A DNA stretch of 64,000 nucleotides from Trema orientale (lineage: Eukaryota; Streptophyta; Magnoliopsida; Rosales; Cannabaceae). The notes under the pieces are model-generated. The model ran no database searches, was not told where the DNA came from, and saw nothing but the letters and a program-made list of their open reading frames with translations. The position numbers and the translations under genes were made by a program. This document shows positions 23,292-34,780 of the stretch, piece after piece (position 1 is the first letter of the stretch; every line of letters starts with the position of its first letter). The stretch spans positions 1-64,000 of the forward strand of contig JXTC01000217.1 of the NCBI GenBank assembly GCA_002914845.1. The letters run 5' to 3'.

Positions 23292-24142
23292 GGGCTTCTT
23301 AATTTTTTCATCCAATTTCTTGTCATTTATTGAGAATTGATTGGATTTACTGAAAACTGTTTAAGATTCATGATTTCTTTTAAATAATAATTTTAATTTA
23401 TAACTTGTTTGTGGGAAGATTATTCTGGGTTTACTTTACTTTTCTATTATGGATATTTTAATTGTATTGTCGGTTTTCTTTTTGGAATCGTACCAATTTG
23501 TATTGAGATTCATCTGAATCTTGGATTTCAATTATGAGACCATATATATACTCTATAAAAGAGTTGATTCAACTTATGCAGGGGAATGGGAGGATCGAAT
23601 ATATATACTATAATTTTTTTTTTAATAAAAATTTGTTTATAGAATTCATGATAAACCTGTACATATTTTCTTTCCCCACGAGTTGCTAATATTGTCGTTA
23701 ACCTAAAAAAAAAAGAAAGAAAATGAGGAATTTCTTTGAATTCTATAATAAATAACGATTTTCTTAATTCTATATATAAATATATATTATCATCTATATA
23801 TTCTATTTTTCCTTTATTTTTTAAAACTTATTTCTTTTTTTTTTAATTTATTTGAATTTTTAAACTTATTTCTTTTTTTTTGAATTTATTTTTCATTTTC
23901 CAAATTTTTTATAATTTTTTTTACCGTTTTAATTATTTTCAATAATTTTTAAACGACTTTAAATGACCTAAAAATCCAGATGTTGATACGTGTACAATTA
24001 TGTGGTACTTAACAGAAAAATTTGACGCTTGTTAGAAAATTTGGACGAAAGGTATTATTGCCGTCAGAAAAAAAGATTAAGTATTAAAGTGTAAATTTTA
24101 ACTAAGAATTAGTAATTTTGCCGCAATTTTCCCTTTCTTTTA

Positions 24143-25991
24143 AAGTACTCCAAATTGTCATTTTGGAGATTTTTTATGTATAGTCCACTCAAGTCCATTG
24201 TTCCCATATCTGTTTATACGAACTTCTCAGTCTTTCATAAGCAAAATTTTTTGCTGACTTTTACCTAGAAGGAAGAAATATTTTGGAGTTTTGTTGTTAA
24301 TAGGTAAAGGGAGATGTGGATTGAGATTGTTATGAATAGAAGTTTTTGTTATACAATACTCTAAATTGTCACAGTGAGTTAGCACAAGGCTATGCCAAGG
24401 AATGACATTTGCCCTTCATCATTCATTTTTCTTTAGCATTTATGATTACTAAATTATTAATGAACCATTTTCTTTCAATAAAAATGTTCATTATGTAAAT
24501 ATTTTATTTATAACGTTAATTCTAATAACCTTAGTACATTCTTATTTATATTTATAGTTAAAAGTAAATATCAATAGGTTCTTAAGGACTTTTATTAATT
24601 CGATTTATAAAATTTGAGCAAACAAGCTACAAGAATAATGCATCCCTTTTCTTTTATTTTATTTTATTCTCATTCCTCCTCTCTTTTTTTTTTTTTTTTC
24701 CTGACATTAGAGGTGGGAAGACTTAAGTTTTATACCTCAACATTGAAGATATGTGCAGTTATCAATTAGGCTATGACTAGGACCACCATTCCTCCTATTT
24801 ATTCCAATTATAATTATTTGTGAAACAAACATATTATTAAACGAAAAAGGCTCACTAAATTTTGCTAGCAACATGTTGAATTAGAGTCATTTAATTATAA
24901 TACTAAGAAACCATGTAAGGTCTATGCTAATGAATTCTTGATTTGACAAACGCATCCGAAACGGCGAAACTATTCTAAAAGCTAACTTATAACTAATTTT
25001 CTCCTCTTTTACATTATGTTTGGTATAGGTGGAGAGAGGGAATGTAAGAAACATATTAGTTACTAAGAGAGAAAGAGAGAGGTGGAGAGAGGGAATGGAA
25101 GAAACATGTTAGTTACTAAGAGAGAGAGAGAGAGAGAAGAAAAGGAACTTAAGAGACAAAATTGACCCAAAAGAAAAAAGAAAAAATAGAGCTGAAAAGG
25201 GTTAAAGAAAAAGGCCCTTAAATTACTAAATTATTGTTATACATAAATATTATAAATAGTAATATAGGGTAAAGTAGCAATTTGCATAGTTAGCAAAATA
25301 CAAGACAAGAATTAAACGACTAATAATACGGATGTGTATAATTTGTGCTTTTGTAAAAATTACTTTAAAAAATCTGGACTACAAATACGTGTACGCCAAA
25401 AATTTGTAAATTTATATGTATATAGTACTTCTAATTTTGAAAAATACATTTGTATATACGCTAATGAAAATGTAATTTTCTATAAAACAATGTTATATTT
25501 TTTACCTACTTTAATGCAATTGGATAAAATATAAATATTACTCATTGATAATTGATTAAATGTTTAATTATCCATAACAAAATCAATATTATATGATAAA
25601 TAATAACAAAAAAATCTACTGGGATAAGAGAAAATTAAATTTGAATGAAAAAAATAAAACTTTAAATATAGAAAATGAAATTGGCGATGGGTATTCTATA
25701 CAACTGAAAGATACATACGCGTATAATACGTTCATTAGAAAATATGGGTATTTTAAAGTATATTTGACAAAAGTACATAATCTCTATAATTGAAAAATAC
25801 GTACGTGTATATATGGGTATTATACATAAAATTACTATGGTAATTTGTTTTAATAAAGTAGTTTTATTCCTTTTATATTTACCAAACAACTCTATAAAAA
25901 ATATTTTTATGTTACTATCTTTACATTTTCAATCTCTTCTATTTTAATCATCCCTCTCATTTTTCTTTCATATCCACCGTATATATTAAAA
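24143..25991. other. AT-rich intergenic DNA with a GA-rich tandem repeat
   Basis: No gene is supported. Two adjacent copies of about 53 bp (25029-25080 and 25082-25136) begin gtggagagagggaatg and end in (GA)n tracts. Short open frames around 25334-25889 are AT-driven and match nothing. Confidence 0.55.
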
Positions 25992-26192
25992 GATAATGCT
26001 AGGTATTTCAACTAATTTACCAAAATTTTTGTACTAACATATGTGTCAAGTGAATTGTCACTATTCAGTTAGTGTACTGAAATTTACCACAAATAAATTT
26101 AATATCATTCACTAATTGAATAGTAACAATTCACTTATTACATATGTTCGTATTAAAAATTTGAGAAACTATTTGAGATACCTAACATTATC
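25992..26192. mobile_element. Palindromic MITE
   Basis: About 200 bp that folds back on itself over most of its length. Left end gataatgctaggtatttcaa pairs with right end gagatacctaacattatc, and inner blocks such as gtgaattgtcactattca pair with gaatagtaacaattcac. I did not find a clear target duplication, so the superfamily is not fixed. Confidence 0.75.
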
Positions 26193-27190
26193 CAGGTACT
26201 AAAATCATGAGTGCCAATATTATTGTGCATATTTAAGTTTAGCAAAATGAGTATCATAAGAATATTTTATTTTATTTTTGCTAATTGACAATAAACCCTA
26301 CTATTAGCTCAACAAAATACATATGAAAATGTTATAGATGGTTATATAGTATGACCATTATTTTTTACTTTAATATTAAGAAATAAGAACTGTGTAATTA
26401 ACTTTGATAAATAATGATATTCTCAAAAGATAAATAATTAACTCTCGCTTTTTGTTAAGAGTGAACACATAAAAAGATACGGGAATCGTCCTTTGTCACA
26501 AGCAACCAGAAAAGAACTACTTTTTTTCTGAAAACACGAACGGTGCAGAAGCGTCTTTCTAGGTTGGGTTGCGTTTCTTTCAGACACGTGATCTTTTGAA
26601 GGTCCCAATTATTCAAATCAATTAACTCCTCCATTTCACAAAACAGGAAAATTAAATTTTTTTTTCAAAAAAAAAAAAAAAAAGGCACAAAAGCAGTGGC
26701 GGGAAGAACGTGAAGATCAAAAAAAGGACACGTGGGCAGCATTGTGAAAGGTGGAAGCAAAGCCAGTCCACCAGTCAATCTCAGCCGCGTCGAGTCGGCG
26801 AGCTCCGCATTTAATACCTCCAAATCGTATTTCACCCCCTTTAATGAGAAGGTGTACCCTCATACGCCAGGTGGCAGTAAATTATAGGTAGCGTGATCTC
26901 TAACACGTAAGATTTCTTTGCTTTATCGGAAAAAAGTAGAGATTCTCTGTACGCGGCGCATCTTAGGATAACGTGAACCCTGCTCCTGCTCCTCCTATTC
27001 CCTCTTTCTTACTGGGGCCTTTTCCCTCCAGTCTCTCTCTCTCTCTGTCTCGCCTACAGTCTCTTCTGGTGGCCTAAGCTTGTGCAGAAAGCTTCTTGAT
27101 TTGAATTAGCGGTGATGATGGAAGAGTTTATTATCTAACCCAAAAATCGTATTCGGGTTAGTCCGTACGAATGTTCTCCAGTGAGCTCCA
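26193..27190. other. PII1: Upstream region of the PII1-like gene
   Basis: AT-rich until about 26450, then more mixed. It contains two G-box cores (26585-26590 and 26729-26734), a (CT)n tract near 27035-27050 typical of plant 5' leaders, and the start codon at 27191. No other gene is visible. Confidence 0.6.
26585..26734. promoter_or_regulatory. PII1: Pair of G-box cores upstream of the PII1-like gene
   Basis: CACGTG occurs at 26585-26590 and 26729-26734, about 600 and 460 bases before the start codon. G-boxes bind bZIP and bHLH factors in light and stress responses. The transcription start is not known, so the role is inferred. Confidence 0.45.
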
Positions 27191-30100
27191 ATGGCTTTCT
27201 CAGCGGCTACCCGATCCACCCTTCCTCCCACCTCTTCTTCCCGCAACTCTAAGGTGCTCTTTCTATACTTCCATATCTCTGCGTTTTTGTGCATATATAT
27301 ATATATATTTGTCTGTGTGTATGTATATATATGGATATGGAGGATGAAGATGATATTGTGGATTTATCTTCGACTTTTCGTGTTTTATTCCTGAATATGG
27401 TTTCTTTTTCTCTATAATGGTTGAGGATTTTGTATATAATGCTCCGACCGCTGAAGAATTTTGGACTATTCCTTAGAAAGGAAAATCTAGGGTTTGGTTT
27501 CTTGTGGTTTAAATTTTTCTGGCGACTAAACGGAGCTAATTACGCTCTAAATCGGAGAAAATTTCCGAAATTCATTGAGAATCTCTTATCTCGATCGATC
27601 AATGTCAATAATGATTCTTTCTTAGCTTCTGATAGTGCAGCTAGTTGGATATATTTTTATAATATATATTTCTTTTCGCAATTCTGGGTTTTTATATCTA
27701 GAGGTGAAGATTTATGCCAATAAATTTGAAGTATATGAATTCTAGCATGCTGCTATACTGCTATTTCAGTTTTCATTAACGCTTTTTTCACTTGAATTCC
27801 ATAATCTTTAAGTTGTTGAGGATTTGATGGATAATTCCAGTTCCAGGACTTCTCGTGATGCAGGGGACATTTGATATTGTCATAATCATAAATCTTCACA
27901 GATATACACACACACAGATATAGTTCCTTTAACTTTTTGTCTTCTTTCTGAGCTGCAATTCTTGGTAGTTATATATCAATTGAAATTGAAGGGGAACCAA
28001 AGTTTTTGACATTAATTGTTTCGAAGATGCTTGAGTGTATGACATTGCTGGTTTCGCAGCAATGAGAGACCACTTATAAGCTTGCAATGCTATTTTGTAG
28101 TTTTTCACTCTGAGGCTCAATGGAAAGCATAATAAGCTGAGTTATACGACAAATTTGAAAAGAAGAGGCCCTTCGTTGAAGATCGTTGAATCAGTCTTAG
28201 ATAACAGGAGGTCAAGCATTAGTGACAATGGAGCTACTGAACCTGCTAGGATTCTTCTTGAGAGATTGTTTGCTCAGACGCAGAAACTGGAAGAACAGAT
28301 GAGTAGAGATTCGGGTCTCCCTCAGGATGTTCAACTGGGGCTTAATCTTGAAAAGTTGGAGGCTGATCTTGTTGCTGCATTGGCAGCACTGACGAAAAAG
28401 GAAGACGAATTACAGGATGCGGAAAGGACAGTCTTTTTGGAACACAGCGAATTAGACCATGCAAAGAAGGAGCTGGAGCAACGGGAGAAAGAAATTGCTG
28501 CTGCTCGCAATAAGTATGAAGCAATAGAAGAGGAACTGAAGGAAGCTAATTATAATTTTACTTCTCAAGCTAGGCAGATAGAAGATCTAAAACTTCGTCT
28601 TAAGGAGAGGGACCTGGGCATTGCAACTGCACAGTCTGCGCTTTCTCTGAAAGAAGAGGAAATGGACAAAATGAGAAATGAATTGATGAAGAAGAGCGAA
28701 GAAGCTGCAAAGATTGATTCAGAACTTAAATCTAAGACTCAGCTTCTGAATCAAGCCAATGAAGTAGTGAACGAACAAGAAATAGAAATTAAAGGACTCC
28801 GAAAAGCTATCCAAAAGAAGGAAGAAGAACTAAACGCGTCTCTGACTCTGAGGAAAGTCGAAGAAGAGAAGCTAAAGGTTGCAGAATCCAGCTTGGAGAA
28901 GCAGACTATGGAGTGGTTACAAGCCCAGGGAGAACTAAAGAAACTGGCAGAGGAAGCATCTAAACATGCACAAGAAACTCATGAATCATTGGAGGACTTT
29001 AGAAGAGTGAAGAAACTTCTCACTGATGTGCGGTCTGAATTGGTTTCCTCTCAGAAAGCTCTGGCATCCTCTAGAGAGAAGATGGAAGAACAAGACCAGC
29101 TGTTAGAAATGCAGCTTGCTGAACTAGAAGAACAGAAGAAAAGTGTTATGTCTTACATGACAAGTTTGAAAGATGCCCAAATAGAAATAGAGAGTGAAAG
29201 AGTAAAGCTTAGGGTTGCAGAGGCTCGTAACAAGGAACTCGAGCGGGACTTGTCAATGGAGAGGGAGCTGGTAAAAGAGTTGCAGGAGGAGTTGAAGAAA
29301 GAGAGAGTTTCACTGCAGCAGGCAATGCAGGAGATATCTTCTCTCCAGAAGAAGCTAGACCAGAAAAGTTCTGAATTTGAAAAATCACATCACCTTCTTC
29401 AGGCTAAGGAGTCGGAACTTGTGGAGGCTAAGCTGGAAATCCAACATTTGAAATCTGAGCAGGCTACACTTGTGCTTGTTTTGGGTGAAAAGGATTTGGA
29501 ACTCCTAGCTGCAAGGAAGAAGCTTGACGAAGTGAGCAAGGAAATTGCGGACCTGAAGATGCTTTTGAACAGTAAAGAGAATCAGCTTATTCAAGCAACT
29601 ACTTTGTTAACAGAGAAAGATGAACAGGTCGGCATAATTCAAAATGAATTGAATCACACAAAGCAGAAAACGTTTGAAGCTGAATCTGTGGTCGAACGGA
29701 TTGTAGAGCTTACAAACAAATTGGTTATATCTATTAAGGATGAAAGCAATACCGTATTTGGACCTTTTGATGATATGGGCCTCGAGTTTTTCCAGCAACC
29801 GTGGGAAGAACCAACTGATGATTTTAGGTTGCGGAAAAAACAACTCGAAACCGAGCTTGAATTAACTAAAGAGACCTTAAGAGGAAAAGAAATGGATGTT
29901 CTAGCTGCTCAGAGGTCTCTTGCAATTAAAGATGAAGAGCTTAAACTGGTTCTTGGGAGATTAGACACAAAAGAGAGAGAACTCAAGAACATGAAAGAAG
30001 AAATGGAGCGAGATGCTAATGATCTTAAAAAGCTTTATGCTTTGGCGCAGGAGAGAATAGGCCAAAAAAGTATTGGGGATTTGGCGATTGAGAAGCTTCA

Positions 30101-30359
30101 ACTTGAGGCGGCTCAACTAGAAGTTGAAGCTGCAACAAACGCTCTCTATAAACTCGTAGAAATGAGTCAAGAACTTTTGAACAAAACTACCCTGAGCATT
30201 GAGGTTGACAGTGATACTAGCACCTTCCCAGAAGATAGCCCTGATTCATGGATGGGCGCGGTGGAGAACAACGAATGTTTCACCAAGGTCAAAGCAGAAG
30301 TTTTCCGGCTTTCTGCTTTGACTGAGGAGCTTGTGAAAGAGGCTGGTGTTTCAGACTAG
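27191..30359 (+). CDS. PII1: PII1/MRC-like chloroplast coiled-coil protein
   Basis: Exons are 27191-27253 and 28101-30359 (intron gtgctctt...ttttgtag, phase 0), giving 773 residues. Exon 1 encodes only MAFSAATRSTLPPTSSSRNSK, a Ser/Thr-rich start of a chloroplast transit peptide. Exon 2 continues with basic sequence, then NGATEPARILLERLFAQTQK, a signature I associate with the Arabidopsis myosin-resembling chloroplast protein (At4g32190, about 780 residues). From about residue 75 to 690 it is almost continuous heptad-type coiled coil rich in Glu, Lys and Leu, broken by a Pro/Phe-containing stretch (VFGPFDDMGLEFFQQPWEEP). The C-terminus is acidic. The Arabidopsis protein works in the stroma with starch synthase 4 in starch granule initiation; the role here is inferred from homology. 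It converges tail to tail with the KOC1-like gene. The frame is intact. Confidence 0.88.
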
Positions 30360-31224
30360 TAGGGGTAAACGTGAAGCTAGTGGCTAGATTTGTATAGACA
30401 TGTACTACTGATTGGTTTCCTAGGATAATTAGGCCTCCTAGTGTAGAACGTATAGTATGCTCTCTGTTGTACGAGTGAGAATAAGCGTGCGTTTCCACTT
30501 AAGTGCCGTGTTGATCTGATGCACTAGAAATGTTATTGCAAGGTTAGAGTTGTTTCTTCCTCGAGGGTGTTTTACAATTTGTGAACTAGTATGTTCTTGA
30601 TATATATATATGAACTATGAAATTACGTAGCAACGGCACTTCGATGTTCAATACCCCTGTAGGCGTGTCCACCTAACTAAGTAGTCAAAAATAACGATGG
30701 ATATAATAGTAATTACCCCGTGATCTCCACTATTTATACGAGAATAGTAATGCGTGCTGTGACAAAATTCAACAAATCCTTCTTTTTTTTAACAGGATAA
30801 ATTAAAATTAGTTTATAAAATTATCTGACAAAAGTTAACGGGATTGACCGAATAATTTAAAACAAATAATTTAAAGTTTACGTAAAATGATTATTAAATA
30901 AGATGAAAAAAATGTGCTAGTAGACCCAAGACCCAATGAGGATGATTTAATCCAAAATACAACACAACGCCATCATAAGACAACCTTTTCTACGCCCCAG
31001 GGCGAAATTTTAATTACCAGGGAATGATTAGACAAGTAATTAAACATCTTTACATTTATATACAGGTGCAAATTTTTTTTTTTTTTTTCAATATGTTATA
31101 CATTGCCATTTTTGAGCAGTTAATGGTAGTCTCCAGTTCATTTGGCTAACAAACTAGTTATTACTGCTGCAGAAATCTGACTTTAGTAAACTCAACTTAG
31201 CTTTTTGGGCAAATTGTGCTGGCT
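30360..31224. other. Region between convergent genes
   Basis: Holds the 3' untranslated sequences of the PII1-like (plus) and KOC1-like (minus) genes. A T run lies at about 31073-31089. No other gene is visible. Confidence 0.6.
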
Positions 31225-33662
31225 CTACCGACCAGTGGCTACGCCTTCTCTGAATAAGATGTTTCCCACTTTAGGAGGAATCCAAGCCCGGTTGCCAGCA
31301 TTGTGATCAACATGAGGACTCTCACTCTGTATGTCATTGCTTTGTTGCTTCTTCACCTTTGACCTTCCTATTTTATGCCCAACAAAAATGCCTAGCTTCA
31401 TGGCTGTGAATAGGCCCAATGCAATGAGAAGAGGTCTCACTGTCCAGTGAAAATCCTCAAGATGTTGGTACTTCTTCACCACCCCTGGGCAAGTATTAAA
31501 AGAAACCAGTTCCACTTCGGCCGGATCGGCCAAGAAGGTGCTGCATTCGTCCTTAAAAGTCAGGATTCCAGGGAACTTGACGATTAGGCATCCATTTGGC
31601 AGGATCCACCAAATCCTCCCTGTAGCCCAAGCCCCTCCTCTTTTACGAGGCCATTTGAATCGGGGGCTTAGAACATTGGATTTTAGCCTCACAAACTGGC
31701 CAACACAGTAGGACTCTGCCATCTCAAACTCAGAAGAATTCCCCTCCCAAAGAGTTTCCATCCCTATGAATCCAACTGCTACTTTACCATCACGGTGGAT
31801 CGAATGAAGAATACCAACTGGCGAATGTTTCTTGTCTTCTTCCTTCAAACGTAACCAGTCACCAGCAGCCAAACCGAAAGTGACGCGCTCAAGTGCCGAA
31901 AGATGAACCCTTACTGGGTCATGGATACCATGTACCCTTAACAAAACAAAACCATCACGATCTGTGTCACGTTCGAGACCCACGACTGTTCCTTCAGGGA
32001 CAGTCATGTTCTCTGGTTTGCAAGAGTTTGGAGGCTTTCTAGAACGAACCATGTCACCCACTAGCAGACGATCCTTATGAAGGAACCATCCTGTGTAGCC
32101 AGTGCTGCTTGATCTTTCTGTCACTGTTCCACTCCCAAGACTTGCCCAGCCTCCATCACTAAAGACTGCATTCTGTGAGCTGCAAAGTAAGTTGCAGTTA
32201 GTTCTGAAATGGTAAAAGGGAGTCAACAACAGAACTTCAACATTTCGTGACAAGTGTAAGCTGCAAGGACCATAAACTAGCTTACTTCTCAACACAATAA
32301 CATGAACTATAGCAACCAACTAAAACTAGCATAAATATATTCCTTACTAGTGTATTATCCACTCACCTTAGTTACTCTCCCAGCTATTATATTGTAATTC
32401 AATATATGATGAGAAAATATGTCTAACCTAGGTGCAGCCCAATAGCAGTTCCTGAAGCTACGCACGTTTACAGTTTACTATAAGAAATATCCCTATACAT
32501 CCAGAAACGCCAAGGATATATACCTTTTAAACACGTGCAATATGTCTGATATTAAAGGACGATTTCTCAAGTCATACTCAAAGCAACCACGAAGAACATT
32601 CTCAACAGAAGATGGAAGGCCATTTGGTATTTGGGGCTTTTCATGCTTTTCGACGACTGAACGATATATTTCATCAGCAGATCTCCCACTCCAAGGATGA
32701 AAACCAGTCAACATCTCCACAATGCAGCACCCAAATCCCCATGAATCAGTTTCAAAGGATATGGGACCTCTTACCTCTGGTTGCCATTGTTCTGGAGCCA
32801 TATAGCTTGGAGTTCCAAGCCTGCAGGCCATATCTGAGTTCGGAAATAGACTACCAAGCAGCAGAAAAGGAACACCAAAGTCTCCGAGAATCGCTTGGTC
32901 ATTTTCATTAATAAGAATGTTAGATGGTTTAAGGTTTAGGACCAAGATCCGCTTGGAGTGTAGTTCCAGAATTCCTTGAGCCAACTCGATCCCATACCTG
33001 TAACCAGTAGTACATAGTGAGAATTGGAAAACTTCTTCTCTATTTATCATCAGCAGAAAAGTAAAATGTGAAATTTTAATGTCTAGTCCCAACAAACATC
33101 ACCTCAAAGCATCAGGTATTGTGAGCTTCCCTCCTTTAATGCGGGCAAGTTTGTCAGCAACTGATCCCTCGTAGAACTTCATAATAATACATATCTGTCA
33201 GGACACACCGAAATATCTTAGAGTGTTAAAAAGGTCTGACATGTATCAGAATTTCCATTTAGTGCAAATGAAATACATATAAAGAACATGACAAACCTTT
33301 CCACTTATAATTGAAATCCCAAATATCGAGCATACACCTCCTAACCCTTGACATTTTGAAAACAAGCTATCAAATTTATCCAGTAAAACACTCATGTGCT
33401 CCTCTTTTATAAGGGGTAACATCTTGACAGCCACTTCATGATACTCTTCATAATCTCCAGCAGACTGATGTTGGGTTGCTAACCAAACATCACCAAAGGT
33501 CCCCCTCCCAATTCTGTGTCTAAGTTTCAATTTTGATGGTAGAATCCATGGACTTATTTGGCTAGATGAGGCTACAACAGTTCTAAGGTGATCAGGATCA
33601 CCCTCGAATAGCTCAAACTCAAAAGATTCAGCCAGTTGTGCAGCAACAACTTGTTTAGCCAT
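31225..33662 (-). CDS. KOC1: KOC1-like outer-chloroplast-membrane kinase
   Basis: Minus-strand exons are 33297-33662, 33103-33194, 32524-32997 and 31225-32179. All junctions are GT/AG and phase is kept, giving 628 residues. The kinase domain has a P-loop GRGTFGDVWLA (residues 52-62) and Lys80 in VAVK. The catalytic loop is LVLNLKPSN, where HRD is replaced by VLN (172-174), followed by GDFG (191-194) and YMAPEQW. The C-terminal half holds repeated SH3-like segments of the SH3_15 type also found in KEG ubiquitin ligases (for example VVGLERDTDRDGFVLLRVHG). A hydrophobic helix at about 556-578 near the C-terminus suggests tail anchoring. In Arabidopsis, KOC1 (At4g32250) sits in the outer chloroplast envelope and phosphorylates TOC import receptors; here this is inferred. 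Missing catalytic Asp makes activity uncertain. The start was chosen as the first ATG in the coding frame. Confidence 0.88.
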
Positions 33663-33679
33663 TTCTTGATCTGCTGCCA

Positions 33680-34780
33680 CATCAAAGGATGACCTAAAAT
33701 TTTGCTTAACAAAGTAAAATCACAGGTCTTAAATTATTGTAGATGATAAAACTCCTAAACCCCTCTCAATATAGATACAAAGATTAATTCATCGGAAGCA
33801 TTTGTTATCACGATTATGCTTTTCAATCAGGGCAAGTAAGCGCATTCATAGGCGGAACTTCTGCCTACGAAAGCATCAAACAATAAGTTCAAAGATGCAG
33901 GGCCAAAGACGCTTTCCTCTGTTGCTATGTAATAGCTGTCTATTGCTCTATGCATGAGTAAATAAGAAAAACGGACTGAAATATCCAACTAGTGTAGAAA
34001 AATCCCAAATCAGCATTGAAGCAGGTTTCTCTATACAGAGGTGTGTGAGGGTGTATGTAACAAAATTAAACCTTCTTATCAAGCATTTGGCTTTACAAAT
34101 AATTATACACGATTCAACATAATTTTATCTTCAAAACCCAGATGTGATTTGTTTTATAGAGTATTAGGAAACTAAAAAAGCTAATAATAACATGCAATAT
34201 ATCCAAGGATTAATTACCAGAAATTAAAAGAGCCAAAACCGTTGACCATCTGAGCTTTTTCATTTTATTTATATGCAAACAAAATTACACTACTGAAAAC
34301 TAAAAACCTAAAATTCCATTTCCCTTTTGAATCCATCGATTTCTCCGCAATCAAACAACGCATATAATTCTTTTTTCCAGTCAATTTTCAAAAGGAAAAG
34401 AATAAAGAAAAGAAAAAGTTAAATGAGTTGATACTCTAGAGCTTCTTTTTTCTATGTGCCCATTTTTATGTATGTATACATAAATAAGAAACAAAACAGA
34501 GTTTCAAGTTTCAAGCTTTTCAGTACATAGCTAAGAAATAGCATATATTTCTCTATACATATTACTTAAGAAAACCATACTCACTGAACCCAGATGGTAT
34601 TTTTGTTGAGCTCCTCCAATTCAGTTTCCACTTACAAAGAATCAAAAGAAAAGGATACCCTTTATACTAAAATTGAGGAAAAGACCAAGAAAGCAACTTA
34701 CAGACGAATCCGTGCTTGAAATCCCAAAGAGGAAAACGAAGCTTTGAGACGAAAAACAACAATAAGAACGGGCCGGTATC
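33680..34780 (-). other. KOC1: Predicted 5' leader and leader intron of the KOC1-like gene
   Basis: On the minus strand a likely leader exon (about 34702-34780) ends at a good donor, gtaagttgc, and the coding exon begins after tttag at 33693. The intron would be 33694-34701. The coding exon carries an out-of-frame ATG (33680-33682) 20 bases before the main start. These positions are inferred from splice signals only. Confidence 0.5.

Larger units (their letters stand above)
21817..24133. mobile_element. Mutator-like element with long TIRs (Pack-MULE)
   Basis: A perfect 9-bp target duplication, tttctttta, flanks the element (21808-21816 and 24134-24142), the size typical of Mutator elements. 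The ends are long inverted repeats of about 270-300 bp. The left arm starts gggaaaattgcggcaaa and resumes at 22556 after a nested MITE, reaching about 22811. The right arm runs from about 23826 to 24133. Shared inner words include ctgacggcaataatacc and gtcgtttaaaaattattg. There is no transposase frame, so it is non-autonomous. Between the arms it carries a gene fragment (about 22940-23291) that resembles COG5. Without the MITE and its duplicated target it would be about 1.6 kb. Confidence 0.9.

Noticed and set aside
25334-25889. Cluster of short frames in AT-rich DNA
   Set aside because: The translations are Ile/Lys/Asn/Tyr-rich, as expected from composition, and lack domains.
33662-33682. 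GTG or an upstream in-frame start for the KOC1-like protein
   Set aside because: The frame upstream of the chosen ATG (VAADQE) has no in-frame ATG before the predicted acceptor, so the first in-frame ATG was used.
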